A stretch of DNA of 64,000 nucleotides from JAYFQE01 sp034927345 (GTDB taxonomy: Bacteria; Bacillota; Clostridia; Saccharofermentanales; UBA5734): the NCBI GenBank assembly GCA_034927345.1, contig JAYFQE010000013.1:4025-68024 (forward strand), read 5' to 3'. A program made the position numbers and the translations under genes. The notes beneath the pieces are model-generated. The model searched no databases. It had not been told where the DNA came from and worked only from the letters and a program-made list of their open reading frames with translations. Each line of letters opens with the position of its first letter. Within the stretch, counting starts at the first letter, position 1. Positions 16,993 through 25,001 of the stretch are shown one piece after another.

Positions 16993-18011
16993 CTGCGGAT
17001 TACGGCTTTTTCGGCATATTCGCGCAACAATCCGATGTAGATCTGATAATCGGCAAAAGAAACGTTGGGCGGTGTCTGATGGTCAACCGACGGTATGTAT
17101 CCGCCGCTGCGCATGACCGGCAGCAGCCGTTCGAACTCGGCACGTATCGCCGCTTCGCCCTGACTCATAACCCGTTTATCGAAACCGCCCAGCATGAGAA
17201 AATGCGGGTACTTTTCGCGGATTGCCTGAACATCGACGCCTGATTGCCGTTCCAGCGGATAAATGCCTTCGATGCCGCAATCTACCAGCCAGGGCAGCAG
17301 CTCGCGCACCTGGCCGTCGCTGTCGACAAATACTTTCATGCCGGCCTGTTTGAGGCGCGGCACCAGCTGATGATAATAGGGAGCGATGAATTCCTGAAAT
17401 AAATCTGCTGACAGCATCGGCCCTTGATTATAAGACATGTCTTCGGCAAAACCGACCATGTCGGGAGTCAGAATGGCCAGGACAGCATCGAGAGCGCGCA
17501 GATGAAAGGCCGATAAATCGCGGTTCATGCGCTGCATCAAATCCGGATAATCATAAAAAGCATAGAAGTGGTTTTCGATGCCAAACAGAGAGCGTGGAAA
17601 CCAAAAAAAACCGTCCAGCCATAAGCGGATAATGACTTCGCCAGCGTCATGGCGGGCTTTCAGCGCCCGTGCGTCGCGACAGAGCCGAGCGATAGCCTGA
17701 TCGGTATAAAGGTTCGGCAACATGGTTTCATAATCGGCTTCGTTCATCAGGATGCCGGCGCCGTGCCGGATGGGTTTGGGACATTTCGCGCCGATAGGTC
17801 CGGCTGCAAGACAGTACATTTCATCAAGGCCGAAATAGCGCATTGAACGGCTCATACCTTTTTTTGTCCGGAAATTGCATCGGGCGGGCAGCCCTTCCTG
17901 CAGCCAGCGATCCAGGGTTACATCCCACCAGGCTGCCCATTCAACTCGGGGCAAGCGATCCTCGGGCTGTTCGAAATTCAAGACACGGACAAAACGTTCA
18001 CGAGCATTCAT
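16989..18011 (-). CDS. Uroporphyrinogen-decarboxylase-fold protein, second copy
   Basis: This 340-residue member of the UroD/MtaA superfamily (PF01208) is only distantly similar to the one at 14875. 'MNARERFVRVLNFEQPEDRLPRVEW' is a typical N-terminus for uncharacterised members. 'GFAEDMSYNQGPMLSADLFQEFIAPYYHQLVPRLKQAGMKVFVDSDGQVRELLPWLVDCGIEGIYPLE' covers the substrate pocket and the late barrel strands. No heme genes are near, so decarboxylation of uroporphyrinogen is unlikely; methyl transfer or an unknown carbon-carbon chemistry is possible. It diverges from the AraC gene at 18203 across a 191-bp gap and may be its target. Confidence 0.75.
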   Translation of the reverse strand: MNARERFVRVLNFEQPEDRLPRVEWAAWWDVTLDRWLQEGLPARCNFRTKKGMSRSMRYFGLDEMYCLAAGPIGAKCPKPIRHGAGILMNEADYETMLPNLYTDQAIARLCRDARALKARHDAGEVIIRLWLDGFFWFPRSLFGIENHFYAFYDYPDLMQRMNRDLSAFHLRALDAVLAILTPDMVGFAEDMSYNQGPMLSADLFQEFIAPYYHQLVPRLKQAGMKVFVDSDGQVRELLPWLVDCGIEGIYPLERQSGVDVQAIREKYPHFLMLGGFDKRVMSQGEAAIRAEFERLLPVMRSGGYIPSVDHQTPPNVSFADYQIYIGLLREYAEKAVIRS

Positions 18012-18202
18012 CTGGGTTTACCTCCAGCATTTTGTGGAATGCAGCTGCCTATAGCCGGAACAAAAGCTTATATCCTTAACAATAGTGGATTTGATTGCCG
18101 TTTAACAGGATGGAATAAACATATATCTGGACAAAACGATCCTTTTCTGTATGCTGATAAGAGGAAGATTGTCTGGATGATCTTGGAAAGGAAAGCCCAG
18201 CC

Positions 18203-19162
18203 ATGCAAAAGGCCGATGGTTTCGACAAGAACATAAGGGTAAAGCAGCCGGCCGGTTCAGATCTGGCTGCCGGATGCGGCTTGCCCGCGCCGACGATATG
18301 CTGGCCGGAATTTGTAAAAGGTGAATCCGAAGATGAAGCGGTGATTACACATTATACTTCGCGGCAGCAGGTTGACTGGCACGACCATCCTTTTTACGAG
18401 ATTGTACTGGTTAATCAAGGCAGTTGTGTACACTATTTTCGTGAGACATCAGAGGTCCTGATTCCGGGCGACTGCTTTTTAATTCCTTTGCATGAAAAAC
18501 ACGCTTATGCTATTCCGGGTGAAACAGAGATCATCAACTGTTTGTTTATGAAGCGGACTTTAGATCACATCTGGGCCGACTGGCAAGATTGTCCGGAGAT
18601 CAACCTGTTGTTTGAGCCCGGCGGCAATTGGCAGATCCTCCATCTGTCGCCTGACCGGTTGGCCTATATACGGATGTTGCTGCGGCAGATCGAAGATCAT
18701 AGTGAATCGGATGAAACCGGTCTGATCTGCCGCGTCCGGCAGCACAGCTTTGTTCTGCTGCTGCTGGAATTAGCTGGTCAGTATGCTCGTTTACATCATC
18801 AACGATTAGGCTCAGTCAATTCAGATATACAGCTGCCGGACGCCGGACGCACGCTGATTGGCCGGATGCTGGCCTATATGCAGGGCAATTACCAACAGCC
18901 GATGACCGTTAAGCAGCTGGCGGAACAGGTGCATCTGAGTGAAGGGCACTGCCGCCGTTTGTTTGTCCGCTATACCGGATACTCGCCGATCGCGTTTCTG
19001 AACCGGCTGCGGCTGCAATATGCATTGCAGCTTCTGGAAAAAGGCGATCGCAGTATAGCTGAAGTAGCTGACCGGGCAGGCTTTACCGATGCAGGTTATT
19101 TCGCCCGTTTGTTCCGCCGTCAGATGCATGGCGCGCCAAGGGATTTTTTAGGCCGCTCATGA
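18203..19162 (+). CDS. AraC family transcriptional regulator
   Basis: This 319-residue protein has an N-terminal cupin-type effector domain ('DWHDHPFYEIVLVNQGSCVHYFRETSEVLIPGDCFLIPLHEKHAY') and a C-terminal pair of AraC helix-turn-helix motifs ('MTVKQLAEQVHLSEGHCRRLFVRYTGYSPIAFLNRLRLQYALQLL', then 'SIAEVADRAGFTDAGYFARLFRRQMHGAP'). AraC proteins of this layout usually activate sugar catabolic genes when a ligand binds the cupin. GGAAAGGA about 10 nt upstream supports the ATG. It is divergent from the UroD-fold gene and is followed by a second AraC gene. Confidence 0.9.
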   Translation: MQKADGFDKNIRVKQPAGSDLAAGCGLPAPTICWPEFVKGESEDEAVITHYTSRQQVDWHDHPFYEIVLVNQGSCVHYFRETSEVLIPGDCFLIPLHEKHAYAIPGETEIINCLFMKRTLDHIWADWQDCPEINLLFEPGGNWQILHLSPDRLAYIRMLLRQIEDHSESDETGLICRVRQHSFVLLLLELAGQYARLHHQRLGSVNSDIQLPDAGRTLIGRMLAYMQGNYQQPMTVKQLAEQVHLSEGHCRRLFVRYTGYSPIAFLNRLRLQYALQLLEKGDRSIAEVADRAGFTDAGYFARLFRRQMHGAPRDFLGRS

Positions 19163-19250
19163 TATAATCATGACATTGTTTTGACAGAAAAGCGGCTGCC
19201 GGCACAGCGCAAACCAGGCCAGGAGCCGGCTGCGGAAGGATGAAGAGATC

Positions 19251-20135
19251 ATGCCGGTCGGACAGATTTTATTCGAATATTATGGCGAGCTGATGAAGGT
19301 TGACCATATCCGGCGTTCAGCGGTTTATATTATGTCGCCGCATATGCATCAGGACCGTTATGAGATTTATTATTTGCTCAGCGGATCACGGGACTATTTG
19401 GTCCGGGATGGCATCTATACCGTCAATAAAGGCGAAATGATCCTGATCCCGGCCGGCGAGCTTCATAAAAGCCTGGAAAGCGACCGGCCTGAGCATGAAC
19501 GCATCGTCATCGAATTCGACCGCCGTTTCATTGAAACCGATCTGCTGTCGGTTGGATTGCCCCTATTCGATGTTTTTCAGACCGACCATTATGTTTTGCA
19601 CCTGCCGGATGGATTGCGCCAGCGTGCGGAACACCTGCTTTTTGATATCATACGCGAGCTGCGTGATGAACCGGAAGGGTATGAAGCCATGATCCGGACA
19701 TCCCTGATTCAGCTGCTGATCCTGATCTACCGCTGCCATGACCGGCGCGCATGTCAACAAGAAGCGCTCTTGCCGGGCCGTAAAGCCTGGATTGCCGGCA
19801 TTACGCGATACATACACGATCATTATGCCGAACCGCTGACCTTGCCTGATCTGGCCAGGCAGTTTGCTGTCAGCTCGTACTACTTGAGCCGCTGCTTCCA
19901 TCAGGAAACAGGCATGCATTTGCCGGATTATATCAATCTGGTGCGGGTTAAAGAAGCCAAGCAACGTCTTTTAGCCGGACAGACACAAATTGCGGCCATA
20001 GCTTTGGCTGTAGGCTATACGAATGTGACGCATTTTGGCCGTGTTTTTCATAAAGTGCATGGCGTTTCGCCCAGCGAATTAAAGCGGACGATCCGCTTGT
20101 CGCGCGGAAAGTCCGCTTTAAAACACAACGGTTAA
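19251..20135 (+). CDS. AraC family transcriptional regulator, second in tandem
   Basis: This 294-residue cupin-plus-AraC protein has 'MSPHMHQDRYEIYYLLSGSRDYLVRDGIYTVNKGEMILIPAGELH' as the ligand domain and 'LTLPDLARQFAVSSYYLSRCFHQETGMHLPDYINLVRVKEAKQRLL' followed by 'IAAIALAVGYTNVTHFGRVFHKVHGVSPSEL' as the DNA-binding domain. It is not a close duplicate of the gene before it. It converges on uxaC with an 18-bp gap. By position it could control the uxa operon or the UroD-fold gene, but no site can be assigned. Confidence 0.9.
   Translation: MPVGQILFEYYGELMKVDHIRRSAVYIMSPHMHQDRYEIYYLLSGSRDYLVRDGIYTVNKGEMILIPAGELHKSLESDRPEHERIVIEFDRRFIETDLLSVGLPLFDVFQTDHYVLHLPDGLRQRAEHLLFDIIRELRDEPEGYEAMIRTSLIQLLILIYRCHDRRACQQEALLPGRKAWIAGITRYIHDHYAEPLTLPDLARQFAVSSYYLSRCFHQETGMHLPDYINLVRVKEAKQRLLAGQTQIAAIALAVGYTNVTHFGRVFHKVHGVSPSELKRTIRLSRGKSALKHNG
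20081..20123 (+). terminator. Possible terminator hairpin in the end of the AraC gene
   Basis: AAAGCGGAC (20081-20089) and GTCCGCTTT (20111-20119) form a 9-bp perfect inverted repeat followed by TTTAAAA-type sequence. It overlaps the last codons of the AraC gene and faces the convergent uxaC end, so it may stop transcription in both directions. The weak T-run keeps confidence low. Confidence 0.4.
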
Positions 20136-20153
20136 CTCGGCCGGTCAACCGGA

Positions 20154-21560
20154 CTATTCAGTAAAGAGGCGGTAAGCGTTGCTCCAGCAAATCCGATCGA
20201 TCAGATGATCCAGCGCGGTCCGATCCATGGGATATTCGCCGTTTTCAACCCATTCGCCCAGTTGATTGCATAAAATCCGCCGGAAATATTCGTGGCGGGT
20301 ATAAGATAAAAGGCTGCGGGAATCCGTCGTCATGCCCATGTAGTTGGCCAGTACGCCGACTTGGCTGTATTGCTGAATATGTAAAAGCATACCGTCTTTC
20401 TGATCGTGAAACCACCAGGCCGGTCCCAGATTGACCCAGGCGGATTCGCCGTCATGGGCGAAAGTGCCGGCGATGGCGCCCAGCGTCATATTGTCTTTGG
20501 CGTTGAGGGAATAGAGGAGAATACGGGGCAAACGGCCGCTTGTCTGGCAATCATTCAGCCACTGCACCAGCCGGCCGGCGATCGGCTGATCCTGGATCGC
20601 GTCAAAACCGGTATCCGGTCCTAAAAGATCATAATATTGGCTGCTGGTATTGCGCAGAGCGCCGATATGGAGCTGCATCGTCCAGCCGAGATCCTTATAG
20701 ACCGCCGCCAATTCACTGAGCAGCACATATTGAATCTGAGCCGCTTCATCCGGGGTCAGGATATCGCCGTTCAGGCGTCTGCGGTAAAGCGAATCAACCG
20801 AAACCTGAGGGGCCGGCCGAATGGGCAGGGTATCCAGGGCGTGATCGGAAAGACGGCAGCCGTTCTGATGGAACAAGACGGCGCGCTGCCGCAATGCCGC
20901 GGCCAGGCCGGCGATGGTATCCGGAATGGGCGTATCCGGACCGGTTTTGGCAGCCAGTTGAGCGATCAACTGGGGATAATCCGGCTGCAGAACACGCAAG
21001 AAACGGTCGGGACGGAAGGCCGGGCGGATTTCCAGTTTGCCGGTCCGGCCGGCCAGCGCCGCGTGATCGGTTAAGTCGGACAACGGATCGTCGGTTGTGC
21101 AAAGAATGCGGACCTGCAGCCTGTTCAGTAACTCAAGCGGCCGCCATTGCGGTTTTGCCAGGCAATCGTTGGCTTTTTGCCAAATCTCTGCCGCGCTGGC
21201 CGGCGTCAGAGGCCGGTCGATATCAAAGTAACGCTGCAATTCGAGATGGGTCCAGTGGTAGAGCGGGTTGCCGATTAAGTTCGGCATGACGGAGGCCCAG
21301 GCACGGAATTTCTCTTCCGGGTCCGCCGCGCCGGTGATCAGCCGTTCCGGCACGCCGGCCAGTCTCATGGCGCGCCACTTATAATGGTCGCCGCCTAACC
21401 AGGCTTCGGTAAGGTCGCGAAATGGCTGGTTGGCTGCCAGGACGGCTGCGTCGATATGACAATGAAAATCGCAGATCGGCAGCGACGCGGCCGTTTCGTG
21501 ATATAGAGATCGCGCCGTTTGTGTTTTAAGCAGAAAATCCTGGTCTAAAAATGTTCTCAT
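20154..21560 (-). CDS. uxaC: Glucuronate (uronate) isomerase
   Basis: This ~468-residue protein matches UxaC throughout: 'ICDFHCHID' near the N-terminus holds the metal-binding His pair, with 'WLGGDHYKWRAMR' and 'LGWTMQLHIGALRN' also visible. The enzyme converts D-glucuronate to D-fructuronate and D-galacturonate to D-tagaturonate, the first intracellular step of hexuronate use. GAGG at 21567-21570 lies 6 nt from ATG 21558-21560, so this start is chosen over the upstream in-frame TTG. It is the last gene of a minus-strand operon with uxaA and uxaB, giving the full galacturonate branch down to 2-keto-3-deoxygluconate. KDG kinase and aldolase genes are not in the window. Confidence 0.95.
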   Translation of the reverse strand: MRTFLDQDFLLKTQTARSLYHETAASLPICDFHCHIDAAVLAANQPFRDLTEAWLGGDHYKWRAMRLAGVPERLITGAADPEEKFRAWASVMPNLIGNPLYHWTHLELQRYFDIDRPLTPASAAEIWQKANDCLAKPQWRPLELLNRLQVRILCTTDDPLSDLTDHAALAGRTGKLEIRPAFRPDRFLRVLQPDYPQLIAQLAAKTGPDTPIPDTIAGLAAALRQRAVLFHQNGCRLSDHALDTLPIRPAPQVSVDSLYRRRLNGDILTPDEAAQIQYVLLSELAAVYKDLGWTMQLHIGALRNTSSQYYDLLGPDTGFDAIQDQPIAGRLVQWLNDCQTSGRLPRILLYSLNAKDNMTLGAIAGTFAHDGESAWVNLGPAWWFHDQKDGMLLHIQQYSQVGVLANYMGMTTDSRSLLSYTRHEYFRRILCNQLGEWVENGEYPMDRTALDHLIDRICWSNAYRLFTE

Positions 21561-21645
21561 GATCAACCTCTTTCTGATGACCGGCTGTCGTTATCTGCTG
21601 TGCCGGCCGATCTGCAGTATAGTGAAATAGCGGCGAATCGCCGGT

Positions 21646-23208
21646 TTATAAGGTTACCCCGTTTTTAAAAATAGCTATTTCACGATAATCATGCGTTTCA
21701 TTACGCGTCCGGACTTCACCGGAAGCGACGCTTAAAACCAGATCGACCAATTGTTGATCCGTTTCATCCCGTTTGGCCGGACTTAATAAAACCTGTCCGG
21801 CATCCAGATCGATCCAGTGCGGCTTTTTGCCGGCCAGTATCGTGTTTGAGGCAATTTTCAGAGTAGGCACCGGACTGCCCAGCGGTGTGCCGCGCCCGGT
21901 CGTAAACAGGATGATCTGGGCGCCTGCCGCCGCCAGAGCGGTGCTGGCTACGATATCATTGCCGGGTCCCTCAAGAATCGTCAGTCCCGGCTTGCGGATC
22001 CGGCTGCCATATCGAATGACGTCGACGATCGGCGAGCTGCCGGCTTTCTGGGTACAGCCCAGCGACTTTTCTTCCAGAGTGGTTATTCCGCCGGCCTTAT
22101 TGCCGGGCGACGGATTCTCGTATACAGGCAGATCATGCTGCGTATAATACGTGCGAAAATCGGCAAAAAGCCCGTCTAGTCGCTGAAAAACATCAGGATT
22201 GGCAGCCCGGCGGAGCAGCAGATGCTCGGCGCCGAACATTTCCGGAACCTCGGTCAGCAGCGTGGAACCGCCGGCTGCAGTAAGCCAGTCGGAAAAACGG
22301 CCGAGCAGCGGATTTGCCGTTAAGCCGGAAAAAGCATCGGAACCGCCGCATTTAAGTCCGACAATCAGTTTGTCGACGGAACAGGGCTGACGGGTAAACT
22401 GTCCGGCATAATCCGCCAGCTTTCCGAGAAGTTTCTGTCCGGTTTTTTCTTCATCGTCAACTTCCTGGGTAGCAAAAAAGGCAAGACGATCGGGATTGGA
22501 ACTGCCGATTTCGGCTTTCAGGCCGTCGATCTGGTTGTTTTCGCAGCCCAGGCCGACAATCAGGACGGCTCCGGCGTTGGGATGACGGGCCAGATCGGCC
22601 AGAATCTGCCGTGTCTTGACATGATCGTCCCCTAATTGCGAACAGCCATAGGGATGAGTAAAACCATAGACGCCATCAATGCCCGGCCAGATGCCGGCTG
22701 CGATTTGTGCCTGGCCATAACGGGCTAAATGCTCGACGGTTTTATTGACACAGCCGACTGTCGGGATAATCCAGATTTCGTTCCTCAGGCCGACTTGCCC
22801 GTCCGGACGGCAATATCCGTTGAAAAAGCCTGTGCCGGCCGGGCGTTTTTCAGGCGCCGCATCTTGAGCCTGACCCGGGCCGGCTGCCGGAGCAGCTGCT
22901 TTTTGGACCTGGGCAGCTAAAAAATGATCGTTATTCAGGCCCGTTTTTAAATTATGGGTATGAATCCATTCTCCGGCGGCAATATCCTGACTGGCAAATC
23001 CGATGGGATCGCCGTATTTGATGACGCTTTCGCCCGCCCGGATAGCCCGCAAGGCGACTTTGTGCCCGGACGGCAGGCCGTCAACCGCCGGACCGATGAG
23101 AATCCCGGCGTTATCTGCCGGATGGATCTGCAATACACGGCAGTTGTCCTTGAGAACATCCGGAGTGAGGATGATGGGGGCGGACGGAGGTTTTATTTCA
23201 GGAGTCAA
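21646..23208 (-). CDS. uxaA: Altronate dehydratase
   Basis: The protein has ~520 residues. The N-terminal SAF-like domain ('RVLQIHPADNAGI...KVALRAIRAGESVIKYGDPIGFASQDIAAGEWIHTHN') is followed by the large dehydratase domain starting 'FNGYCRPDGQVGLRNEIWIIPTVGCVN', as in UxaA. It removes water from D-altronate to give 2-keto-3-deoxy-D-gluconate with an Fe-dependent centre. No ATG lies in frame before the conserved domain. A TTG at 23206-23208 that overlaps the end of uxaB is the most plausible start, so translation is probably coupled to uxaB. The frame is open further upstream, and the exact start is uncertain. Confidence 0.92.
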   Translation of the reverse strand: MTPEIKPPSAPIILTPDVLKDNCRVLQIHPADNAGILIGPAVDGLPSGHKVALRAIRAGESVIKYGDPIGFASQDIAAGEWIHTHNLKTGLNNDHFLAAQVQKAAAPAAGPGQAQDAAPEKRPAGTGFFNGYCRPDGQVGLRNEIWIIPTVGCVNKTVEHLARYGQAQIAAGIWPGIDGVYGFTHPYGCSQLGDDHVKTRQILADLARHPNAGAVLIVGLGCENNQIDGLKAEIGSSNPDRLAFFATQEVDDEEKTGQKLLGKLADYAGQFTRQPCSVDKLIVGLKCGGSDAFSGLTANPLLGRFSDWLTAAGGSTLLTEVPEMFGAEHLLLRRAANPDVFQRLDGLFADFRTYYTQHDLPVYENPSPGNKAGGITTLEEKSLGCTQKAGSSPIVDVIRYGSRIRKPGLTILEGPGNDIVASTALAAAGAQIILFTTGRGTPLGSPVPTLKIASNTILAGKKPHWIDLDAGQVLLSPAKRDETDQQLVDLVLSVASGEVRTRNETHDYREIAIFKNGVTL

Positions 23209-24664
23209 GCTGCCGCACCGCCTCTCGCATACCCAGGTTGATTTGCCTGCCCAGCTGTTCGGAGACAAAGCCGGCCAGACCGGGAATCAACGTCAGATCC
23301 TGTTCCCATAATTCAGTGCGGCCAAGCAAGGTGCTGACCAGCTGATCAAGACTGCTTGCTGATGTTGGGTCGCATGCTGCCCAGGCCGAAGTAAAAAAGT
23401 CGATGATGGCCGGATCGTCTGCCGGCTTTGCCTCTGCGCCGCCGCGATAAAAGAGCAGCAAAGCGGCAAAAGCGAAACTCAGATGGCGGGGCTGCGCGTT
23501 TTGTTGTTGGCCGTAAGCCAGCAAGGACGGTAAAACACGGACTTTAAATTTCGATATTGAATTCAAGGCGATTGACAACCAGCGGTGTTCGATAAATGGA
23601 TTGGCAAAACGTTCGAGAACCGCGGCGGCATATTGCTCCGATTCTTGCCGGCTGAGCGGGAGCGTGGGGATGATTTCCCGGTAGAGGGTTTGCGTCATAT
23701 ATTCATGGATGTCCGGATCAGTCAGGGCAGCGCCAACCGTTTCCACGCCGCTGAGTAAGGCGGCGGCAAATGTTGCGGTGTGCAATCCGTTCAAAACACG
23801 GACTTTGCGGTCGCGGTAGCGGGCGAGATTATCGGTCCAGATCACATTCAGACCCGCGTCGGCAAAGGGCAGAGCGGGTTCCTGCTTCCCTTCAATAACC
23901 CAGAGGTGGAAATATTCAGCTGTGTCGTAAAAATCATCCTGGTAACCGGCTTCAGCCTGCAGCTCGGCAATTTCGTTCCGCGGGAAGCCGGTGACAATAC
24001 GGTCGACCAGCGTGTTGCAGAATCGGCAATTCTGCAAAAGCCAGCTTGTGAAGGCGGCCGGCAGGTCCCAATCGGCGGCATGATGCAGGATGTGATCGCG
24101 TAAATGATCGCCATTGCGGTCGATCAATTCACAAGGCAGTAAAATGAGGCCTTTAGCCGCATCACCGGAAAATGTCAGGAAGCGGTGATAAAGAAATTGC
24201 GTTAGTTTGGCCGGATATGAGGCAGCCGGCCGGTCATGCAAAGAACAGCCCGGCAGCCAGGTTATGCCGGCTTCCGTCGTATTGGATACGACAACCTGCA
24301 GGTCAGGATTTTCCGCCAGCCGGAGATAACTGTCAAAATCGGCATAAGGATCAATGCATTGGCTGATAACATCGATAATCTGTCGTTCCTGGCGGATCCG
24401 GCCTTGTTCGATACCGCGCAGAAACAAGGTATAGAGGCCGTCCTGGCGCCGCAGATCCGCAACGCGGCCTTGCGCAATCGGTTGAACGACGGCTATAGAA
24501 CCGTGAAAGCATCCGCTTTGATTTAAGGTATAAAAGATCCAGTCAACGAAACCGCGTAAAAATACGCCTTCGCCAAATTGGACGACCTTTACGGGAGCAG
24601 AAGCCGAAAGAGGTTTTATAGAGGCGGCCAATTGACGATTCAAACGGGGTAATGTGTCAGACAT
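23198..24664 (-). CDS. uxaB: Tagaturonate reductase (altronate oxidoreductase)
   Basis: This ~488-residue member of the mannitol dehydrogenase family has 'VKVVQFGEGVFLRGFVDWIFYTLN' at the N-terminus, which corresponds to the NAD-binding start of UxaB. 'KVRVLNGLHT' carries the conserved Lys, Asn and His of the active site. It reduces tagaturonate to altronate with NADH. The related fructuronate reductase UxuB is an alternative, but the neighbouring altronate dehydratase favours UxaB. ATG 24664 is chosen by homology; the ribosome binding site is poor, and ATG 24685 or a longer form is possible. It is the first gene of the uxaB-uxaA-uxaC operon. Confidence 0.9.
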   Translation of the reverse strand: MSDTLPRLNRQLAASIKPLSASAPVKVVQFGEGVFLRGFVDWIFYTLNQSGCFHGSIAVVQPIAQGRVADLRRQDGLYTLFLRGIEQGRIRQERQIIDVISQCIDPYADFDSYLRLAENPDLQVVVSNTTEAGITWLPGCSLHDRPAASYPAKLTQFLYHRFLTFSGDAAKGLILLPCELIDRNGDHLRDHILHHAADWDLPAAFTSWLLQNCRFCNTLVDRIVTGFPRNEIAELQAEAGYQDDFYDTAEYFHLWVIEGKQEPALPFADAGLNVIWTDNLARYRDRKVRVLNGLHTATFAAALLSGVETVGAALTDPDIHEYMTQTLYREIIPTLPLSRQESEQYAAAVLERFANPFIEHRWLSIALNSISKFKVRVLPSLLAYGQQQNAQPRHLSFAFAALLLFYRGGAEAKPADDPAIIDFFTSAWAACDPTSASSLDQLVSTLLGRTELWEQDLTLIPGLAGFVSEQLGRQINLGMREAVRQLDS

Positions 24665-24720
24665 AGGTAGTTGCCAACCTTTCATCAAGATATCAGTTTT
24701 ATGGTAAAATGAAGCCGGTA

Positions 24721-24799
24721 TGATCGACTGGTAAAATCGATGGCCGATCACGGTTAACCGATTTAAGCATATCATGGAATTATCGCCTTTAGTCGATCA
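24721..24799. promoter_or_regulatory. Operator-like dyads upstream of uxaB
   Basis: TGATCGACT (24721-24729) recurs as its exact reverse complement AGTCGATCA (24791-24799). Between them is the perfect palindrome CGGTTAACCG (24751-24760). A 9-bp direct repeat TGGTAAAAT occurs at 24702-24710 and 24729-24737. This lies in the 337-bp gap between the divergent uxaB and OYE-like genes. The pattern suggests binding of one or more regulators, possibly with looping; which regulator is not known. Confidence 0.5.
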
Positions 24800-24887
24800 A
24801 TTTTGCTCAATGTATCTGTTTTCGATCTATATTGCACTGGAATCAACTCGCCTCATGGGTCATAGATTTTTCATGGTGAAAAATGCA

Positions 24888-24909
24888 CAAACGATTGCAC
24901 AATCGATTG
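24888..24909. promoter_or_regulatory. Two overlapping-phase LacI-type operator half-sites (CAAACGATTG / CAATCGATTG)
   Basis: CAAACGATTG (24888-24897) and the perfect palindrome CAATCGATTG (24900-24909) are spaced 12 bp apart, each flanked by GCA. The central CG and dyad shape resemble LacI/CcpA-family operators. The likely ligand is the LacI-family protein encoded two genes downstream (26350-27411). A catabolite (cre) function through CcpA is an alternative. Confidence 0.5.
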
Positions 24910-24935
24910 CATCACGGAATGTTCCGTGGTAAACT
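24907..24935 (+). promoter_or_regulatory. Possible promoter of the OYE operon with an inverted repeat filling its spacer
   Basis: TTGCAT (24907-24912) and TAAACT (24930-24935) are 17 nt apart and lie 66 bp before the first gene. The inverted repeat CACGGAA-TG-TTCCGTG occupies 24913-24928, almost exactly the spacer. A repressor bound there would block RNA polymerase. The -35 and -10 matches are weak (3/6 and 4/6), so the promoter assignment is tentative, while the dyad itself is exact. Confidence 0.4.
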
Positions 24936-25001
24936 GCACGAAACAGACAAATCGGGTTTTAAGAACCAGCAGGAATAACCGGTTTGACAGGGGAGGTCTT
25001 A

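Noticed and set aside
16989..18011. Heme-pathway uroporphyrinogen decarboxylase (HemE)
   Set aside because: No other heme gene is near, and the N-terminal arginine-rich HemE motif is not seen; UroD-fold protein of unknown function is safer.
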